Assembly: GCA_028694095.1 (NCBI GenBank) | Contig: JAQUTZ010000034.1 | Location: forward strand, 1 to 5,082 | Reading direction: 5' to 3' | Length of the DNA: 5,082 bases | Source of the DNA: Minisyncoccota bacterium | GTDB lineage: Bacteria > Patescibacteriota > Minisyncoccia > Minisyncoccales > MHMH01 | Shown here: positions 4,713 through 5,082 of the stretch, piece by piece | Position numbering within the stretch: the stretch's first letter is position 1 | Layout of the letters: the number at the start of each line of letters is the position of its first letter | The notes under the pieces: generated by a model | What the model was told of the DNA's origin: nothing | Databases searched by the model: none | The model's input: the letters and a program-made list of their open reading frames with translations, nothing else | Position numbers and translations under genes: made by a program

Positions 4713-5082
4713 ATGGAGAAGAAAGCTAAAATAAGGCCTCCTTCGGCGGCAGGACAGTTTTACCCCGAAGATAAAAAGGAATTAGAAGAAGAGCTTAATC
4801 GACTGATGGCAGGATCTCCGGCTTCCCGGATAAACGGAGAAGTTTTTGGATTGCTTCTGCCTCATGCCAGTTACGTCTTTTCGGGCGCGGTCGCCGCTTT
4901 GGGAATGAAAGCCGTCGAAGGGAAGAAGTTTGATGCCGTCATTATTTTAGCAGATTCCCATTACGAATATTTTGAGGGGGTTTCCGTATGGCCGGAAGGG
5001 GAGTGGGAGACTCCGCTCGGAAAGATAGAAGTGGACAAAGAAATTGCCGGTAAAATAATTTCTTCTTCGGAAGGATTTGTTT
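4713..5082 (+). CDS. amrB: MEMO-family protein, AmmeMemoRadiSam system protein B (3' truncated by the window)
   Basis: The frame stays open for 123 codons to the right edge. The N-terminus IRPPSAAGQFYPED (7-20) matches the family's RxPAVAGxFYP start. GLLLPHASYVFSG (46-58) matches the PHAGYxYSG motif, with Ser53 in place of the usual Gly. DSHYEYFEGVSVW (81-93) matches the GPSHxxxxxGxAV region, and WETPLGKIEVDKE (98-110) is the conserved TPLG-VD segment. His51 and His83 correspond to two metal ligands of human MEMO1. The third, a Cys late in the protein, would lie beyond the window. Human MEMO1 has been linked to metal binding and signalling, and the prokaryotic role is unsettled. In many prokaryotes it is linked to AMMECR1-domain and radical SAM proteins. 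The ATG is chosen because the family start motif follows within a few residues. No Shine-Dalgarno sequence is seen. Confidence 0.9.
   Translation, partial: MEKKAKIRPPSAAGQFYPEDKKELEEELNRLMAGSPASRINGEVFGLLLPHASYVFSGAVAALGMKAVEGKKFDAVIILADSHYEYFEGVSVWPEGEWETPLGKIEVDKEIAGKIISSSEGFV

Noticed and set aside
1..5082. tRNA, rRNA, CRISPR, insertion sequence, or defence or mobile genes
   Set aside because: Coding sequence fills nearly the whole window and the largest gap is 66 bp. No cloverleaf, regularly spaced repeats, terminal inverted repeats, transposase or integrase motifs were seen.

Overview
The window is a gene-dense stretch of eight genes, six complete and two cut by the window edges, all on the + strand. 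There is no RNA gene, mobile element or CRISPR array. The best guess for the source is a Patescibacteria/CPR bacterium of the Parcubacteria type. Support for this is: small genes packed with gaps of 0-66 bp; almost no Shine-Dalgarno sequences; TAA at six of the seven visible stops and TAG at the other; two small two-helix membrane proteins of a kind I associate with Parcubacteria genomes; and an EndoQ-type nuclease ending in a motif that looks like a bacterial sliding-clamp binder. Several families here (EndoQ, Mth938-like, MEMO) are also common in archaea, so a DPANN or other archaeal source is a less likely alternative. No marker gene settles the taxonomy.

Layout. Positions 3-113 hold the end of an unidentified, probably membrane-associated protein. 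A 110-aa two-helix membrane protein (100-432) overlaps it by 14 bp. A 66-bp gap follows, with a short direct repeat and a possible hairpin. Next comes a run of closely spaced genes: a 143-aa two-helix membrane protein (499-930), a CaCA-family calcium/sodium antiporter (936-1931), an aromatic-amino-acid-permease-like transporter (1932-3059), an endonuclease Q homologue (3068-4306) and an Mth938-domain protein (4311-4673). A 39-bp gap with a T-rich stretch and a possible -10 element comes before a MEMO-family protein (AmmeMemoRadiSam protein B, 4713 to beyond the right edge).

How the genes may work together. Genes 499-4673 are spaced by 5, 0, 8 and 4 bp and look like one operon. It mixes membrane transport (ion exchange and amino-acid uptake) with repair of deaminated DNA bases, so it may be a packing operon and not a single pathway. 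The most suggestive link is the Mth938-domain gene directly before a MEMO gene. Partners of MEMO (AMMECR1-domain protein and radical SAM protein) would be expected further downstream if the AmmeMemoRadiSam set is complete. I found no clearly new multi-gene system. The most testable points are the clamp-binding-like tail on EndoQ, the Mth938-MEMO neighbourhood, and the two uncharacterised small membrane proteins.
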